Shown: positions 54,563 to 63,108, numbered from the stretch's first letter. The stretch is DNA of 64,000 bases from Streptosporangiaceae bacterium NEAU-GS5 (GCA_017592665.1 JAGFNW010000003.1:1-64000); one strand, 5' to 3'. Notes: generated from the letters alone by a model not told the origin. Made by a program: numbers and translations.

Positions 54563-55987
54563 ATGTCCAAGACATCGCGCCACAAGTCATCCAATCGACG
54601 GCGGTCGGGTCACAGGCGCATCGCCACGGTCGCCACGCTCACGGCCGGCGTCACCTGGCTCGCCGGTGCCGGCCTGGCCGCCGCGGCCGCCGAGCCCTGC
54701 GCCGCCGCCAACCTCGCTCACGCCTGTGTCCAGTCCCTTTCCCACGCCGAGCGCGGCGCTCTCGCCAGCGCTGTCAGCCACGTTCCCGGGCGGACCCCCG
54801 AGCAGGGCACCGGCCGTCCCCGACCGCTTCCCGGCAGCCCCACGGCGCCGAAGCCGGACGACGCGGGCGCCCTTGAGGCCCTTTCCAAGCTTGCCGCCGA
54901 CGCCGGGCTGGCCGACCCTGACGCGCTCGCCGAAATGCTGGACCTGGCGGGGCTGGGCAGAGCGGACGGCGTCCTCGGCGTCGCCGACGCGGCCGGCACC
55001 GCCGCGACCCACGCGCTGCCCATGGCATCGTCTCCGGCCCGCTTGGGGAGCCTGCCCAGGCCGGCCCCGGACGCCGTCGCCAAGCCGCTGACCGACGCCG
55101 CGACGCACACGGTGCCGGAAGCCGCGAAGGACTCGCTGCCCATCGCCGTCACGGACCAGCTGACCGACACGCTCAACGACGTGCTGCCCGACACGACGAC
55201 CGGGCTCCCCCACGCCGTCCCCGGCACGCCGGACGCGCTCCCCAACGCGCTCCCGGACGCCCTGCCGGACGGGGCCCTTCCCACCCTGCTCAGGCTGCCC
55301 GATCTGCCCGAGCTGCCGGGTCTGGCGCCGCTGCCCGAGCTCGACGATCTGCCGAGCATCGCGCAGCCCGCCCGCTCGGCCGTGTCCCCCGTGCGGGCCG
55401 TGCCGGTGGGCTGGGTCATGAACGGCGCCTCCTCCCTGGCGAAGAAGCCCGTCCTTCCGGGCGCGCCGAGCGTCTCCAGCCTGCCCGCCCTTCCCGCACT
55501 GCCGGGGCTGCCGACGCTGCCCCAGATCCTGTGGCTGCCGGACCTGCCGGACCTGCCAGCCACGCCCGGCCTGAACGACATGCCGAAGCCCGCCATCCTG
55601 CCGAAGCCGGCCACCCTGCCCAAGCCGGCCACGCTGCCCAAGCCCGCCGGCAAGCCCGCGGCCATGCCCGCGCCGGCCGATCAGCCGAAGGCGACGCTTC
55701 CGCAGGCTCCTGTCGCGCGGCAGGCCCCCGCCGTCCCGGCGGATCCCGGGCAGTCGCTGCCCACGGCCGTCACCGGCGCGATCAACGGTGTCACCGGCGG
55801 TGGGCTGCCGAAGACCCCGGCACTGGTCAAGACCCCCACGCTGCCGAAGGCCCCGACGCCCGCCAAGCCGCAGGCTCAGCTGCCGCCGGCCCCCAGGACG
55901 CCGCAGAACCCGAACACGCCGAAGGCGCCCAAGCACGCCAAGGAGCCGAGGCGCGTCACGACCGTGAAGTTCCCCAACAAGCCCTAG
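54563..55987 (+). CDS. secreted Pro/Leu/Ala-rich low-complexity protein
   Basis: A 474-residue protein with a basic N-terminus (about 1-19), an export signal ending near Ala-rich LAAAAAEPCAAA, and a mature part dominated by Pro, Leu, Ala and Asp. Repeating patterns include ALPNALPDALPDGALP and LPKPATLPKPA. The only Cys pair is in EPCAAANLAHACVQ. No anchor motif is visible. GGGGGA seven bases upstream supports the ATG. It may be a cell-surface or hyphal protein, but no family is recognised. It overlaps the next, convergent gene by 4 bp. Confidence 0.75.
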   Translation: MSKTSRHKSSNRRRSGHRRIATVATLTAGVTWLAGAGLAAAAAEPCAAANLAHACVQSLSHAERGALASAVSHVPGRTPEQGTGRPRPLPGSPTAPKPDDAGALEALSKLAADAGLADPDALAEMLDLAGLGRADGVLGVADAAGTAATHALPMASSPARLGSLPRPAPDAVAKPLTDAATHTVPEAAKDSLPIAVTDQLTDTLNDVLPDTTTGLPHAVPGTPDALPNALPDALPDGALPTLLRLPDLPELPGLAPLPELDDLPSIAQPARSAVSPVRAVPVGWVMNGASSLAKKPVLPGAPSVSSLPALPALPGLPTLPQILWLPDLPDLPATPGLNDMPKPAILPKPATLPKPATLPKPAGKPAAMPAPADQPKATLPQAPVARQAPAVPADPGQSLPTAVTGAINGVTGGGLPKTPALVKTPTLPKAPTPAKPQAQLPPAPRTPQNPNTPKAPKHAKEPRRVTTVKFPNKP

Positions 55988-56511
55988 GCGAGCAGGGCGT
56001 CCAGCTCGTCTTCCGGGAGACCAAGGTCGAGCCGGATGCGATAGCGCGTGCGGAGCAGGGCGTCACGCATGGTGGCCTCGGGTGCGCAGGCGGCGATGCC
56101 GGCCGTCGCCCACTGATGGGCCCCGTCGAGGTCTCCGTATGCGGCGAGGGTCTCGGCGACCGTGAGAGCGGTCGCCGGGTTCCACGCGTCGCCGCCGATG
56201 GCCTCGATCACATCCCGGGCCTCGGTCGCCCGGTCGAGCTCGAACAGCGTGTCGGCGATTCCGGCGCGTGGATCGATGAGGACTTCCCCGCCGTCTTCGG
56301 CCGCGCGCTGGAACCGATCGAGCGCCGCCGCGGGCTGCCCCGCCTGCCGCCATTCCTCGGCCGCGAGCACGAAGATCGCGGCCCGGGAGACCTCCCCCGA
56401 CACATACGTCTCGGCGAGCGTGTCGAGCTGCCGCGCGAGCGTGCCGTGCTCATCGAGCAGCAAAGCCTGTTCGAGCAGTCGATCTAGCTGCTCCCGCGTC
56501 ACATGGGCCAC
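55984..56511 (-). CDS. TPR-like hypothetical protein
   Basis: A 175-residue all-helical protein. Repeating helical pairs with TPR-like spacing appear, e.g. SRAAIFVLAAEEWRQAGQPAAALDRFQRAAEDGG and DTLFELDRATEARDVIEAIGG. No other domain is seen. The GTG at 56511 is preferred; the open frame continues to 56586 but its extra residues look non-coding. Partner unknown. Confidence 0.65.
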   Translation of the reverse strand: MAHVTREQLDRLLEQALLLDEHGTLARQLDTLAETYVSGEVSRAAIFVLAAEEWRQAGQPAAALDRFQRAAEDGGEVLIDPRAGIADTLFELDRATEARDVIEAIGGDAWNPATALTVAETLAAYGDLDGAHQWATAGIAACAPEATMRDALLRTRYRIRLDLGLPEDELDALLA

Positions 56512-56670
56512 ACACCGGAGGCTACCGACGTGAGCGGCCGTTCGCGCGCGGATTAGCAGGCATTGGTTCTGCCACGATTGCGGCACGACTTGCTACAGAC
56601 AGTGTGTCGTTCGAGGTCACCGGGCATATTTCTGCCGCCTGAGCGAAACGAGCGGGCCGGGGGAGCTGCG

Positions 56671-57069
56671 ATGGGTGTATCCAGGCAGGTGACTTTGACT
56701 CTCGCTACGGTGACCGTGCTGGCCGGGGTGCTCCCCGGTTTCGCCGGATATGCCACCGCCAAATTCGAGGCGCTCGATCGCGCGCACAGACAGGTGCTGC
56801 GCCTCCAGGCTCAGCTCAGCGCCGCGCAGGAAGCCGCCAAAGAGGTCGCGAAGGAAGCCGCCAGGGACGCGGCCAGGCAGGCCGCTCAAGAGCAGGAGCT
56901 CCAGGATCAGCTGGAACAGCGTGAAGGGCTGCCGGTGGCGCTCACCGAGTCGTCTCTGGAGCCGTTGATCCCGCTGCACGACCGGGGTCAGGATCGGCAG
57001 AAAGGGGGGTCGCGGCGGTCTGGCCGGTCTGCGGGCCAGTCTGCAGATGCCGCGACAGGTAGCCCCTGA
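56671..57069 (+). CDS. single-pass membrane protein with coiled coil
   Basis: A 132-residue protein with one N-terminal hydrophobic helix (about 6-30), then a long Ala/Glu/Lys/Gln-rich helix (KFEALDRAHRQVLRLQAQLSAAQEAAKEVAKEAARDAARQAA) likely to be a coiled coil, and a polar tail. GGGGGAG ahead of the ATG is a strong ribosome site. The tail overlaps the convergent TetR gene by 128 bp. Family not recognised. Confidence 0.6.
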   Translation: MGVSRQVTLTLATVTVLAGVLPGFAGYATAKFEALDRAHRQVLRLQAQLSAAQEAAKEVAKEAARDAARQAAQEQELQDQLEQREGLPVALTESSLEPLIPLHDRGQDRQKGGSRRSGRSAGQSADAATGSP

Positions 57070-57679
57070 TCAGTTCCTTCGCTTCGCGTACAAGATCGTC
57101 GGCGCCGTTGGGGTCGCGGCGGAAGGCGAGCTTGAGCACGGCGTCGCCGGCCTCGACGGCGACGAGGACGGCGCGATCCAGATCCTCGCTGTCGGTCAGC
57201 CCGAACTCCTCGAGCAGCATCGAGCGCAGCCGCCCGGCGATGACCGTGTTGTTGTCGGCGACGGCGTCGAGCATGTTGAGGTCGACCATGTCGCCGAAGT
57301 GCAGCGATCGGAAGCCGGGCACGGTGCGGTGCATGTCGACGTATTCATCGATGATCGCGTCGATGGCCGCCCACCACCCGGCGTACTCCTCCGACATGAA
57401 CCGCCGGCCGACGCGCGTCACGAACAGCTCGACATTTCGCCGGGTCAGCGCCTGGGTGATGGCCCGCTTGTCGGGGAAGAACTGGTAGACCGAGCCGATG
57501 GCGACGCCGGCGCGATCGGCGATCCGCGTGGTCGACAGCGCCTCGTAGCCGAACTGGTCGAGCAGCTCCGCGCACGCGTCGAGCATCCGCTCCACCCGGC
57601 GGGCGCTGCGACGCTGCGTGGGACGGCGCCGCAGCGGCGTCCCGTTTTCGTCGAATTCCTCGACCGCCTCGCTGGACAC
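56942..57679 (-). CDS. TetR family transcriptional regulator
   Basis: A 245-residue repressor with the N-terminal TetR HTH (about 25-75; RRVERMLDACAELLDQFGYEALSTTRIADRAGVAIGSVYQFFPDKRAI) and an all-helical ligand domain. Ligand unknown. The GTG at 57679 is the most likely start but its ribosome site is poorly spaced. The last 40 residues, read through the region antisense to the membrane-protein gene, are low-complexity and may reflect a shifted stop. Confidence 0.85.
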   Translation of the reverse strand: MSSEAVEEFDENGTPLRRRPTQRRSARRVERMLDACAELLDQFGYEALSTTRIADRAGVAIGSVYQFFPDKRAITQALTRRNVELFVTRVGRRFMSEEYAGWWAAIDAIIDEYVDMHRTVPGFRSLHFGDMVDLNMLDAVADNNTVIAGRLRSMLLEEFGLTDSEDLDRAVLVAVEAGDAVLKLAFRRDPNGADDLVREAKELIRGYLSRHLQTGPQTGQTAATPLSADPDPGRAAGSTAPETTR

Positions 57680-57746
57680 GCTCCCATCTTGCCCCGTCGC
57701 CTGCCGCGGGTCAGCCCTTACCGACCAGTCGGGTAGGTCTCGGACG

Positions 57747-58823
57747 TCATCCGGCCGCGGGCTTGGCGCTGAGGCCCGCGCAGCCGCGAAGGCCACGCCA
57801 CCCGTTCAGGGCCTGCTGCCGGGCCGCGCCGCTCAGCGGGATGGGCACTCCCCCGTTGATCCGGGCGGGCAGCCACTGGTCCTTGAGGACCTTGCGGCCG
57901 TTGATCGTGAGCGTGAGCACGCCGGTGAGGCCCGTGTCGGGGCCCCAGTTGTAGAAGGCGAAGTTGCCGAGGCCGTAGTCGACGTACGCGCCGCCCGCGT
58001 AGCCGCCGCCGAGCAGGATGTGCGCGTGGCTGCCGACGACCACGTCGGCGCCGGCCCGCACGAGCTTGGCCGACAGGTCGCGCTGCGCGGGCGTCGGGCA
58101 GCGGACCAGCTCGGTCCCCCAGTGCAGGAAGACGATCACCGTGTCGGACGTCTTGCGAGCCGCCCGCACGGCCTGCAGCAGGCGCGGCTCGTTCTTGGCC
58201 GACGCCAGCCCGCCCTGACCGTCGGTGGCCGTCCATGCCTGGATGAACTCGGCGTCGAGCACCTGCGTCGCGCCGATGACCGCCACCTTGTTGCCGTTGA
58301 CGGTGGCTCGATAGGGCTTGTACGCCTCGGCCGCGTTCTTCCCGATCCCGATCGTGGGGAACTTGGTCTGCTTGATCGCGGCCAGGGTGTCCTGCAGGCC
58401 GCCCTGCATGTAGTCCATGCCGTGGTTGTTGGCCATGTTGGCGACGTCGACCCCGGCCGCCTTGAGCGCGCGGAACGCGGTGGCCGGCGCCCGGAACGTG
58501 AACTGCTTGCCGGGCGCCCGCGACCCGCCGGTCGTGATCGCGGTCTCCAGGTTGACGACCGTGAGGTCGGATTTGCGCAGAACGGTGGCGATCGGGCCCA
58601 GCGCGGTGCTCGGATCGCTGTCCAGGCGCTGGCGAAGCACCCCTTCGAAGTGCACGTCTCCGGCAAAGGAGATCGTGTACGGCTGTCGCTGCGGCTTCGG
58701 GGAGCCGGCGGCCCCGTCAGTGGCGGCAGCGGAAGGCGCCGGGGACCGTTCGCCCTCGGCCGCCGAGCAAGCCGCGGTACCAACCAGGACAAGAGCGGCC
58801 ATAACCACGGCATTGCGCTTCAC
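57747..58823 (-). CDS. CapA-family lipoprotein
   Basis: A 358-residue exported protein with a lipobox (ALVLVGTAACS, Cys about 19). The mature part is a metallophosphatase-fold CapA/PgsA domain: ISFAGDVHFEG, VVNLETAITTGG, DVANMANNHGMDYM, VIVFLHWGTEL and VVVGSHAHILLGGG are the conserved metal-site blocks. CapA proteins take part in polyglutamate synthesis, but no capB/capC gene is near. The GTG at 58823 gives a classic signal; an ATG at 58850 with AGGATC is also possible. Confidence 0.85.
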   Translation of the reverse strand: MKRNAVVMAALVLVGTAACSAAEGERSPAPSAAATDGAAGSPKPQRQPYTISFAGDVHFEGVLRQRLDSDPSTALGPIATVLRKSDLTVVNLETAITTGGSRAPGKQFTFRAPATAFRALKAAGVDVANMANNHGMDYMQGGLQDTLAAIKQTKFPTIGIGKNAAEAYKPYRATVNGNKVAVIGATQVLDAEFIQAWTATDGQGGLASAKNEPRLLQAVRAARKTSDTVIVFLHWGTELVRCPTPAQRDLSAKLVRAGADVVVGSHAHILLGGGYAGGAYVDYGLGNFAFYNWGPDTGLTGVLTLTINGRKVLKDQWLPARINGGVPIPLSGAARQQALNGWRGLRGCAGLSAKPAAG

Positions 58824-58890
58824 GGTCAGAGCATGCCACTGATCACACATTGGGAGATCCTACGCCACGAAAGTTGGATAATTCCTTTAC

Positions 58891-58903
58891 TTGAATGATT
58901 CTA
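58891..58903. promoter_or_regulatory. PerR/Fur-like dyad upstream of catalase
   Basis: TTGAATGATTCTA is a 6-1-6 dyad (one arm mismatch) close to the PerR/CatR type consensus TAGAAT-N-ATTCTA. It lies in an A/T-rich patch 60 bp upstream of the catalase start. No Fur-family gene is in the window, so the assignment is tentative. Confidence 0.4.
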
Positions 58904-58962
58904 CTTTTGATCGATAAGTTGGGAGACGTGGGAGAAGCCGGAAACGCTCATGGAGGCGCACC

Positions 58963-60402
58963 ATGACTGACCGTCCCGTGACCACGACCAACGCGGGCAC
59001 ACCCGCGCCCAGCGACGAGCATTCGCAGTCCGTCGGGCCCGATGGCCCGCTGCTGCTGCAGGATCACTACCTGATCCAGAAGATGGCGCAGTTCAACCGG
59101 GAGCGCGTCCCAGAGCGCGTGGTCCACGCCAAGGGCGGCGGCGCGTACGGCTTCCTCGAGATCACCGAGGATGTGAGCCAATTCACCAAGGCCGGGCTGT
59201 TCCGGAAGGGCGCGCGCACCGACATGCTGCTGCGCTTCTCCAGCGTGGCCGGCGAGCTCGGCAGCGCCGACGCCGGACGCGACCCGCGCGGCTTCGCCAT
59301 GAAGTTCTACACCGATGAGGGCAACTACGACCTCGTCGGCAACAACACACCGGTCTTCTTCATCCGCGACCCGCAGAAGTTCTCCGACTTCATCCACAGC
59401 CAGAAGCGGCGGCAGGACACCCACCTTCGCGACAACAACATGCAGTGGGACTTCTGGACCCTGTCACCCGAGTCGGCGCACCAGGTCACGTTCCTGATGA
59501 GCGACCGCGGGACACCGGCCTCCTGGCGGCATATGAACGGCTTCGGCTCGCACACGTTCCTCTGGTACAACGCGGCCGGGGAGAAGTTCTGGATCAAGTA
59601 CCACTTCAAGACCGACCAGGGCATCAAGAACTTCACGGCCGACGAGGTCCCGCTGCAGCACCCGGACGTGCACATCCGCGACCTCCACGAGGCCATCGCG
59701 CGAGGCGATCACCCCTCGTGGACCGTCGAGATCCAGGTGATGCCCTTCCAGGAGGCGGCCGACTACCGGTTCAACCCGTTCGACCTGACCAAGATCTGGC
59801 CGCACGGCGACTACCCGCCGATCACCATCGGCCGGTTCACCCTCAACCGGAACCCGGAGAACTACTTCGCCGAGATCGAGCAGGCCGCCTTCGAACCGGC
59901 CAACTTCGTGCCCGGCATCGGACCGTCGCCCGACAAGATGCTGCAGGGGCGGCTGTTCTCCTATCCGGACACGCACCGCTACCGGATCGGCCCCAACTAC
60001 CTGCAGCTGCCGGTCAACGCGCCGCGAAACGCGGTCCACTCCTACAACTTCGACGGGCCCATGGCCTACCGGAACATGCCCGACCCCGTCTACGCGCCCA
60101 ACTCGGCGGGCGGCCCGGTCGCCGACCCCGCGCTCTGGGCCGGGGACACCTACCACGTCGCGGGCGACATCATGCGCAGCGCCAACAGCCTGCACCGCGA
60201 CGACGACGACTTCGTCCAGCCGCGCGCCCTGTGGGAGAACGTCCTGTCCGAGACCGACCGCGCCCACCTCGTCACCAACATCGCCGGCCACGCCTCGGCG
60301 CCCGAGGTCACCACCGACACCAAGAAGCGGGTCGTCGAATACTGGACCAACGTCCACAAGGACCTCGGCCACGCCGTATCCCAGGCCCTCGGCCTCGCCT
60401 GA
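58963..60402 (+). CDS. katA: monofunctional heme catalase
   Basis: A 479-residue small-subunit catalase. The catalytic His55 is in ERVVHAKGGGAYG, the conserved Asn is in LVGNNTPVFFIRD, and the heme-ligand Tyr334 is in RLFSYPDTHRYRIG. It breaks down hydrogen peroxide. The N-terminal extension to about residue 25 is variable. Transcribed alone with a terminator hairpin after it. Confidence 0.96.
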   Translation: MTDRPVTTTNAGTPAPSDEHSQSVGPDGPLLLQDHYLIQKMAQFNRERVPERVVHAKGGGAYGFLEITEDVSQFTKAGLFRKGARTDMLLRFSSVAGELGSADAGRDPRGFAMKFYTDEGNYDLVGNNTPVFFIRDPQKFSDFIHSQKRRQDTHLRDNNMQWDFWTLSPESAHQVTFLMSDRGTPASWRHMNGFGSHTFLWYNAAGEKFWIKYHFKTDQGIKNFTADEVPLQHPDVHIRDLHEAIARGDHPSWTVEIQVMPFQEAADYRFNPFDLTKIWPHGDYPPITIGRFTLNRNPENYFAEIEQAAFEPANFVPGIGPSPDKMLQGRLFSYPDTHRYRIGPNYLQLPVNAPRNAVHSYNFDGPMAYRNMPDPVYAPNSAGGPVADPALWAGDTYHVAGDIMRSANSLHRDDDDFVQPRALWENVLSETDRAHLVTNIAGHASAPEVTTDTKKRVVEYWTNVHKDLGHAVSQALGLA

Positions 60403-60416
60403 CCGCCCGGCCCACC

Positions 60417-60448
60417 ACGGCCCCTGGCCCGCAGGCGCCGGGGGCCGT
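60417..60448 (+). terminator. hairpin after katA
   Basis: ACGGCCCCTGGC (60417-60428) pairs with GCCGGGGGCCGT (60437-60448) in a 12-bp stem with one G-T pair and an 8-nt loop, starting 15 bp after the katA stop. Confidence 0.7.
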
Positions 60449-60490
60449 AGCGATATGGCACGACCGCGGACATTCATAGCGCCCGAGATT

Positions 60491-61603
60491 ATGCTCGGCG
60501 GCATGGTTCGCCGGGTGTTGCTTCGGTTATGGGTAGTGTCCGCTCTCCTGGCGTTCGTGGTGCTGGTCATCTTCTCGCCGCTCGGATTCAATGGGTTGAC
60601 CGCGTTTCCGGGCATCGACTGGGCGAACCTGGCGAACATCGGCCAGACATATGGCGGAATAGCAGCCATTCTGGCCGCCCTGACGCTTGGCGGGGTGACC
60701 ACCTCCCTTCTCCTTCAGACGACCGAGGCGAAGCTCAATCGGGAGCAGTCCACCCGTGCGCTACACCACGAACTTCTCCGCACTGTCATGGAATCACCCG
60801 ACTTGCTGCCCGCGGTCGGCATCGAGTGGGACGGGTCGCTCACGGAGTCCACGCTGATCCGCCAGCGAATCTACGCCAATCAGTGGATGGTCTTCTGGCG
60901 GTCCCTACACGAGATCGGCTATCTGACAGAATCCGCGCTACGCGTCTACCTGGCCGAATTCTTCCAAGGTGAGCTGGGGCGGCGCTACTGGCAGACCGTT
61001 GCGGAGAGCTGGCAGCACCAGTGGACTGGACGGCGCCACCGGCGATTCTGCCGGATCGTCGATGATGAGTATGACCGTGCGGCCGCAGCCCGCCGCCCGC
61101 CCGTCAAGGCGGGCTCACGTTCCGTCCCACCGAGCCCACCGCGGAGGGAGGACGCAGGCGCGCTCACCGTTGTGGGATTGGCTGCCGCGGCGGCGGGGCT
61201 GCTGATCGGAATGGGTCTGGGAAGGCGGGTCGCCGCTCGCGGGACCCCGGATGGTCACACGAGCGGCACGCGATCAGCGGTCATGAGGGCTCAGAGGTCG
61301 AACTCGCCGTCCTTGACGCCGCCGATGAAGGCATCCCATTCACTGGGGGTGAAAACCAGCACGGGACCTTCCTGGTCCTTGCTGTCGCGTACGCCGACCT
61401 GCCCGTCGGGCAGGTCGGCCACTTCCACACAAGCGCCATTCGTGCTGCTGCGGGCGCTTTTGCGCCAGACGACGGCCGAGAACTCGGTTGAATGCATTGT
61501 TGAGATATTTCTTTCTCCCTGGAGAGGTGGAGCGCTTTTCTCCGAGGGGCTAACGCGCGGGTGCCGTTGTCCTACACCCAGCGCTCCATGGATTGGCGTA
61601 TGA
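60491..61603 (+). CDS. DUF6082-like membrane protein with abnormal antisense 3' extension
   Basis: Two N-terminal membrane helices (about 8-32 and 52-78) are followed by TTEAKLNREQSTRALHHELLRTVMESPDLLPAVG and NQWMVFWRSLHEIGYLTESALRVYLAEFFQGELGRRYWQ, typical of DUF6082 proteins. A third hydrophobic stretch lies at about 226-250. The last 115 codons run antisense through the DUF397 gene and into the XRE gene and are unlike any protein, suggesting that the normal stop was lost by frameshift or mutation. The start is uncertain: ATG 60491 or 60503. Confidence 0.6.
   Translation: MLGGMVRRVLLRLWVVSALLAFVVLVIFSPLGFNGLTAFPGIDWANLANIGQTYGGIAAILAALTLGGVTTSLLLQTTEAKLNREQSTRALHHELLRTVMESPDLLPAVGIEWDGSLTESTLIRQRIYANQWMVFWRSLHEIGYLTESALRVYLAEFFQGELGRRYWQTVAESWQHQWTGRRHRRFCRIVDDEYDRAAAARRPPVKAGSRSVPPSPPRREDAGALTVVGLAAAAAGLLIGMGLGRRVAARGTPDGHTSGTRSAVMRAQRSNSPSLTPPMKASHSLGVKTSTGPSWSLLSRTPTCPSGRSATSTQAPFVLLRALLRQTTAENSVECIVEIFLSPWRGGALFSEGLTRGCRCPTPSAPWIGV
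61291..61497 (-). CDS. DUF397 domain protein
   Basis: A 68-residue protein with the full DUF397 pattern: VVWRKSARSSTNGACVEVADLPDGQVGVRDSKDQEGPVLVFTPSEWDAFIGGVKDGEF. DUF397 proteins in actinomycetes are encoded with XRE-DUF5753 regulators and are thought to act as their partners in developmental control (the whiJ-like loci). It starts 75 bp after the XRE gene stop on the same strand. The ribosome site is weak. Confidence 0.9.
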   Translation of the reverse strand: MHSTEFSAVVWRKSARSSTNGACVEVADLPDGQVGVRDSKDQEGPVLVFTPSEWDAFIGGVKDGEFDL

Positions 61604-62432
61604 CGGCCAGCGATTCCTCTTCGCCGAGCGCTCGATCGCGCAGGGTGTCGAAGGCGATCTCGTAGCCGTAGACCAGCTCCTCCTCTTCCACGAATCGGCC
61701 ACCGAGGAGCGAATCCAGGAAGACGACGTCGTGGTATTCGGCGAATTTCAGATGGAGGAACGAGCCCGAACTGATCGGATGCACCGGGAAGTCGAGGGGC
61801 AGGATCTGGATCCGGATGCCGGGCCGCCGCGCGACGTCGAGCAGGCACTGCAGCTGCTCGTGCATGACCTGCGGCTCACCATGCCTGCGCAGCAGGACCG
61901 ACTCGTCGAGGACCACCCAGATGGTGACGGTGGAGTCTTCGCCGAGGAGGATCTGCTGGCGGGCCATGCGCACCTCCACGCGGGATCTGACTCCCGTCGG
62001 AGGCACGACGGTGCTCTTACGCCCGGAGTCGATGATCTGCCACGCGTACTTCTCGGTCTGCAGGAAGCCCGGCACGACTTGTGGTTCCCACGTGCGTATC
62101 TCGGTCGCCTCCGCCTCCAGGCTCAGATATGTCGTGAGCTCTTGAGGCAGCGAATCCTGGTAATCCTCCCACCACCCTTTGCGGGCGGCGTCGCGACGTA
62201 AGCCCAGCAGCTTCTGGCGCTGGTCTCCGCTGATCTCGTAAAGACGAAGGAGTGCTTCCAGGTCGCCCTCGCGAAGGGAGATCCTCGCGGTCTCGATCCG
62301 GCTGACCTTGGCGCCGGACCAGCCGAGGCTGGTCGCGACCTGGTCACCGGACAGGCCGAGGCGCAGGCGGGCCTGGCGCAGCTCGTTGCCGAGCATGCGC
62401 TGGCGGACGGTAGGGCTGCCACTTCCCGGCAT
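61572..62432 (-). CDS. XRE-family regulator with DUF5753 domain (WhiJ-like)
   Basis: A 286-residue regulator with an N-terminal helix-turn-helix (about 14-65; RQARLRLGLSGDQVATSLGWSGAKVSRIE) and a DUF5753 domain (about 100-270; TYLSLEAEATEIRTWEPQVVPGFLQTEKYA ... GEPQVMHEQLQCLL). It is paired with DUF397 as in the whiJ-type systems controlling development and secondary metabolism. The ATG at 62432 is used. A GTGCAA-C-TTGCAC palindrome lies upstream. Confidence 0.92.
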   Translation of the reverse strand: MPGSGSPTVRQRMLGNELRQARLRLGLSGDQVATSLGWSGAKVSRIETARISLREGDLEALLRLYEISGDQRQKLLGLRRDAARKGWWEDYQDSLPQELTTYLSLEAEATEIRTWEPQVVPGFLQTEKYAWQIIDSGRKSTVVPPTGVRSRVEVRMARQQILLGEDSTVTIWVVLDESVLLRRHGEPQVMHEQLQCLLDVARRPGIRIQILPLDFPVHPISSGSFLHLKFAEYHDVVFLDSLLGGRFVEEEELVYGYEIAFDTLRDRALGEEESLAVIRQSMERWV

Positions 62433-62803
62433 TTCCCGACCGACCTCCTCACCGCGACGTTGAGGTGTCCCTTGCAGGGCTACGCCGATCGTAGTGCAAC
62501 TTGCACCGATGGATGCGATGCAACCACGAAAGATTCTTACAAGTTTCCGTGCACCGAGTATTGCCGCGAAATCTCTTCTGGGTCACGATCGAGACAGGAA
62601 GGTTCCCTGTCGATCGGGATCTCAGCCGATGATCATCCCGGCCCGTCCCAGGGGATCCGGTCCCTCTAACGTGCATGGCAATGACGCCGTTCCCGAATGA
62701 GGAAAATCCGCGAGGAAAACCGGCGAAAAAAGCCGGGCCGAGAGGCTGCCACCTGTCGACCCGGCGAGAACTCCAGCTCGAATCCACCGAAAAGGAGTCT
62801 CTT
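62433..62803. other. 371-bp intergenic region with divergent promoters
   Basis: It separates the XRE gene from a small gene on the plus strand. It is A/T-richer than the coding regions (notably around 62500-62620 and 62690-62740) and carries the palindrome at 62494-62506. An in-frame extension of the small gene back to 62675 looks non-coding. No other gene is supported. Confidence 0.6.
62494..62506. promoter_or_regulatory. perfect GTGCAA-C-TTGCAC palindrome
   Basis: A 6-1-6 perfect dyad 62 bp upstream of the XRE gene start. Its placement suggests an operator for the XRE-DUF397 pair; the binding protein is inferred only from position. Confidence 0.55.
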
Positions 62804-63001
62804 ATGCATCACTACGTTACCGTCTGGTTCTTTCGAAGCAAGACCCAGGCCGACTTGGCGCTCTGCAGAGACCAGGATCAGTGGGCCCGCGACCTCGGCT
62901 GGACCGTGGTCTGGCGAGGCTTCGGCGCGCGTCACTACCGCGACCCGCGCTTCGATCTCGTACGCGAGGTCGAGGAGATAGGGCGGCAGGTCCTCGTCTG
63001 A
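62804..63001 (+). CDS. 65-residue hypothetical protein
   Basis: A small protein rich in aromatic and charged residues (MHHYVTVWFFRSKTQADLAL ... WARDLGWTVVWRGFGARHYRDPRFDLVREV), with no signal peptide or membrane helix. An AAGGAG site seven bases upstream fixes the ATG at 62804. Followed by a strong hairpin. Family not recognised. Confidence 0.7.
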   Translation: MHHYVTVWFFRSKTQADLALCRDQDQWARDLGWTVVWRGFGARHYRDPRFDLVREVEEIGRQVLV

Positions 63002-63071
63002 TTTGCGCCCCTTCGTATCACCCCAGGGCTTGTCCAGTACGTGCCCGGGCGGCGCGGGGGCGCACGGGCAC

Positions 63072-63108
63072 AGGGAAGGCCCCAGAATCCGATTCTGGGG
63101 CCTTCCCT
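63072..63108. terminator. 37-bp perfect palindrome, strong terminator hairpin
   Basis: The 18-bp arms AGGGAAGGCCCCAGAATC (63072-63089) and its exact complement (63091-63108) surround a single base. It lies 70 bp after the small gene and 47 bp before the next start, insulating the molybdopterin oxidoreductase gene. No T tract follows, so it may act in both directions. Confidence 0.8.
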
